Source of the DNA: an uncultured Flavobacteriales bacterium
GTDB lineage: Bacteria > Bacteroidota > Bacteroidia > Flavobacteriales_D > Crocinitomicaceae
Assembly: GCA_903939755.1 (NCBI GenBank)
Contig: CAJAII010000036.1
Span: 62,001 to 126,000 of the forward strand
DNA length: 64,000 bases
Reading direction: 5' to 3'
The notes beneath the pieces were generated by a model. The model saw nothing but the letters and a program-made list of their open reading frames with translations. It did not search any database and was not told the origin of the DNA. Each line of letters starts with the position of its first letter. The first letter of the stretch is position 1. The translations under genes were made by a program, and so were the position numbers. Shown here piece after piece: positions 63,120 through 64,000 of this stretch.

Positions 63120-64000
63120 ATGAAATTTATATTCTTGCTTTTTTTAAGTTTAGTGTCCTGTTTATCTTTCGCTCAAAGGGTAGAAATTACCTTATTGGAT
63201 GAAAAGACGAAAGAACCGATAATAGGCGCTCAACTTTTTATTTTGGAGACCGATCAAAGTTTCAAAACCAATGATTTTGGTAAAATAACCATTTTTGAAA
63301 ATGACATGAAATCGTGTCAAATTCGAATTTTAGCCACAGGGTATAAAAGTGTTTTACAAAAAATAGTGCTTACGCCTTCTCTTATTATTACGTTAAGCCC
63401 TATGCATTTAGATTTGCAGGAAGTTACGGTATCAAGTGGTTCCACTGTAACTCAAAACAAAAATCCTTTTCACATTGAATCGCGAAAAATCAACGATTTA
63501 AATCAAATTCCGGCCCTAAACTTGGGGGAATTGATTGGTCGAATTCCAGGTGTTTATTCCTCATCATTAGGCAATGGTATCTCCAAGCCTGTTGTGAGAG
63601 GAATGCAAGGTATGCGTGTAATTACCTTAGTTAATGGACTTCGTTTAGAGGGACAGCAATGGGGAGGTGATCATGGCATGGGTTTGTCAGAATTAGGTAT
63701 TGGTACAGCAGAGGTAATTAAAGGTCCGGCTAGTTTAATATACGGTGCAGATGCCTTAGGCGGTGTCGTTTCCCTTTTGGATGTTCCATTTGCCGCTGTA
63801 AATACCGCTGAGGTACAATTTCAAACAAGCCTCAATCAAAACACCATGGGAGCAGAATCTCGTCTTTTAATTAAACAGTCTTATAGAAACTGGAGGTGGT
63901 TATTAGGAGGTAGTTACGCCAACCATGCCGATTTTCAAATTCCCAGCGGCCGATTCGCAAAGAATTCTCGTTTTAATTCCCTCGCCATGAAGGGGAGTAT
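63120..64000 (+). CDS. TonB-dependent receptor, truncated by window edge
   Basis: The frame from the ATG at 63120 is open to the edge (293 codons). Signal peptide ending LSFAQ, a carboxypeptidase-like regulatory domain (VEITLLDEKTKEPIIGAQLF), then the plug domain with IPGVYSSSLGNGISKPVVRGMQG, GLRLEGQQWGGDHGMGL and GPASLIYGADALGGVV. The metal-box promoter and the His-containing plug loop suggest a metal or metallophore importer, perhaps zinc, similar to ZnuD-type receptors. The C-terminal barrel lies outside the window, so function is inferred from context. Confidence 0.85.
   Translation, partial: MKFIFLLFLSLVSCLSFAQRVEITLLDEKTKEPIIGAQLFILETDQSFKTNDFGKITIFENDMKSCQIRILATGYKSVLQKIVLTPSLIITLSPMHLDLQEVTVSSGSTVTQNKNPFHIESRKINDLNQIPALNLGELIGRIPGVYSSSLGNGISKPVVRGMQGMRVITLVNGLRLEGQQWGGDHGMGLSELGIGTAEVIKGPASLIYGADALGGVVSLLDVPFAAVNTAEVQFQTSLNQNTMGAESRLLIKQSYRNWRWLLGGSYANHADFQIPSGRFAKNSRFNSLAMKGS

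Noticed and set aside
1-64000. tRNA genes, CRISPR arrays, defence systems or prophage
   Set aside because: No cloverleaf-like segment, spaced identical repeats, cas, toxin-antitoxin, restriction or phage structural genes were recognised while reading both strands.

Overview
The window looks like a chromosome segment from a member of Bacteroidota, most likely Flavobacteriia. Support: low GC; many genes preceded by the TAnnTTTG -7 promoter element of this phylum; at least seven secreted proteins ending in type IX secretion (T9SS) sorting domains, both type A and type B; TonB-dependent receptors with carboxypeptidase-like N-terminal domains; and DUF2490, DUF983, DUF2027-Smr and DUF2461 proteins. 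Assignment below class is not supported. No rRNA, tRNA, CRISPR array, transposase or integrase gene was seen.

Layout. 1-7600: the edge of a glycosyltransferase gene coupled to RidA, a PabA/TrpG amidotransferase, a TonB receptor, Ndk and release factor 3. 7602-19484: CapA-like protein, a T9SS cargo, the first dispersed repeat, an overlapping three-gene operon (sulfotransferase-like, 50-residue protein, phosphodiesterase-TPR), DUF983, a T9SS-exported lysyl oxidase coupled to a propeller protein, TrmN6 and ProS. 19544-29900: ZIP transporter, DUF2130, SIMPL, chalcone-isomerase-like protein, phosphohexomutase and RocD, then a 1.75-kb insertion flanked by 94-bp direct repeats between DUF2490 and FabI. 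30064-45464: small lipoprotein and thioredoxin-like protein, the rpsF-rpsR-rplI operon, a DPP-IV-like peptidase, secreted proteins, Map, LuxC-like reductase, ferredoxin, a membrane hydrolase and a Smr protein. 45473-64000: a large T9SS type B protein, fused isobutyryl-CoA mutase, second repeat copy, a hydrolase-selU-selD operon, DnaK, a CotH/lamin-tail protein after lpdA, third repeat copy, and a Fur-family regulator divergent from a second TonB receptor with paired palindromic boxes between them.

Most of the window is housekeeping and surface-protein DNA. The items most worth a second look are the 9954-13153 operon, the lysyl oxidase with its complete cofactor residues, the recombination scar at 27124-29061, the palindromic repeat family, the group of genes whose -7 box lies only 3-6 nt from the start codon (predicting leaderless mRNAs), and the regulator-plus-operator pair at 62640-63120. 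Functions are assigned from motifs read by eye; no database search was possible.
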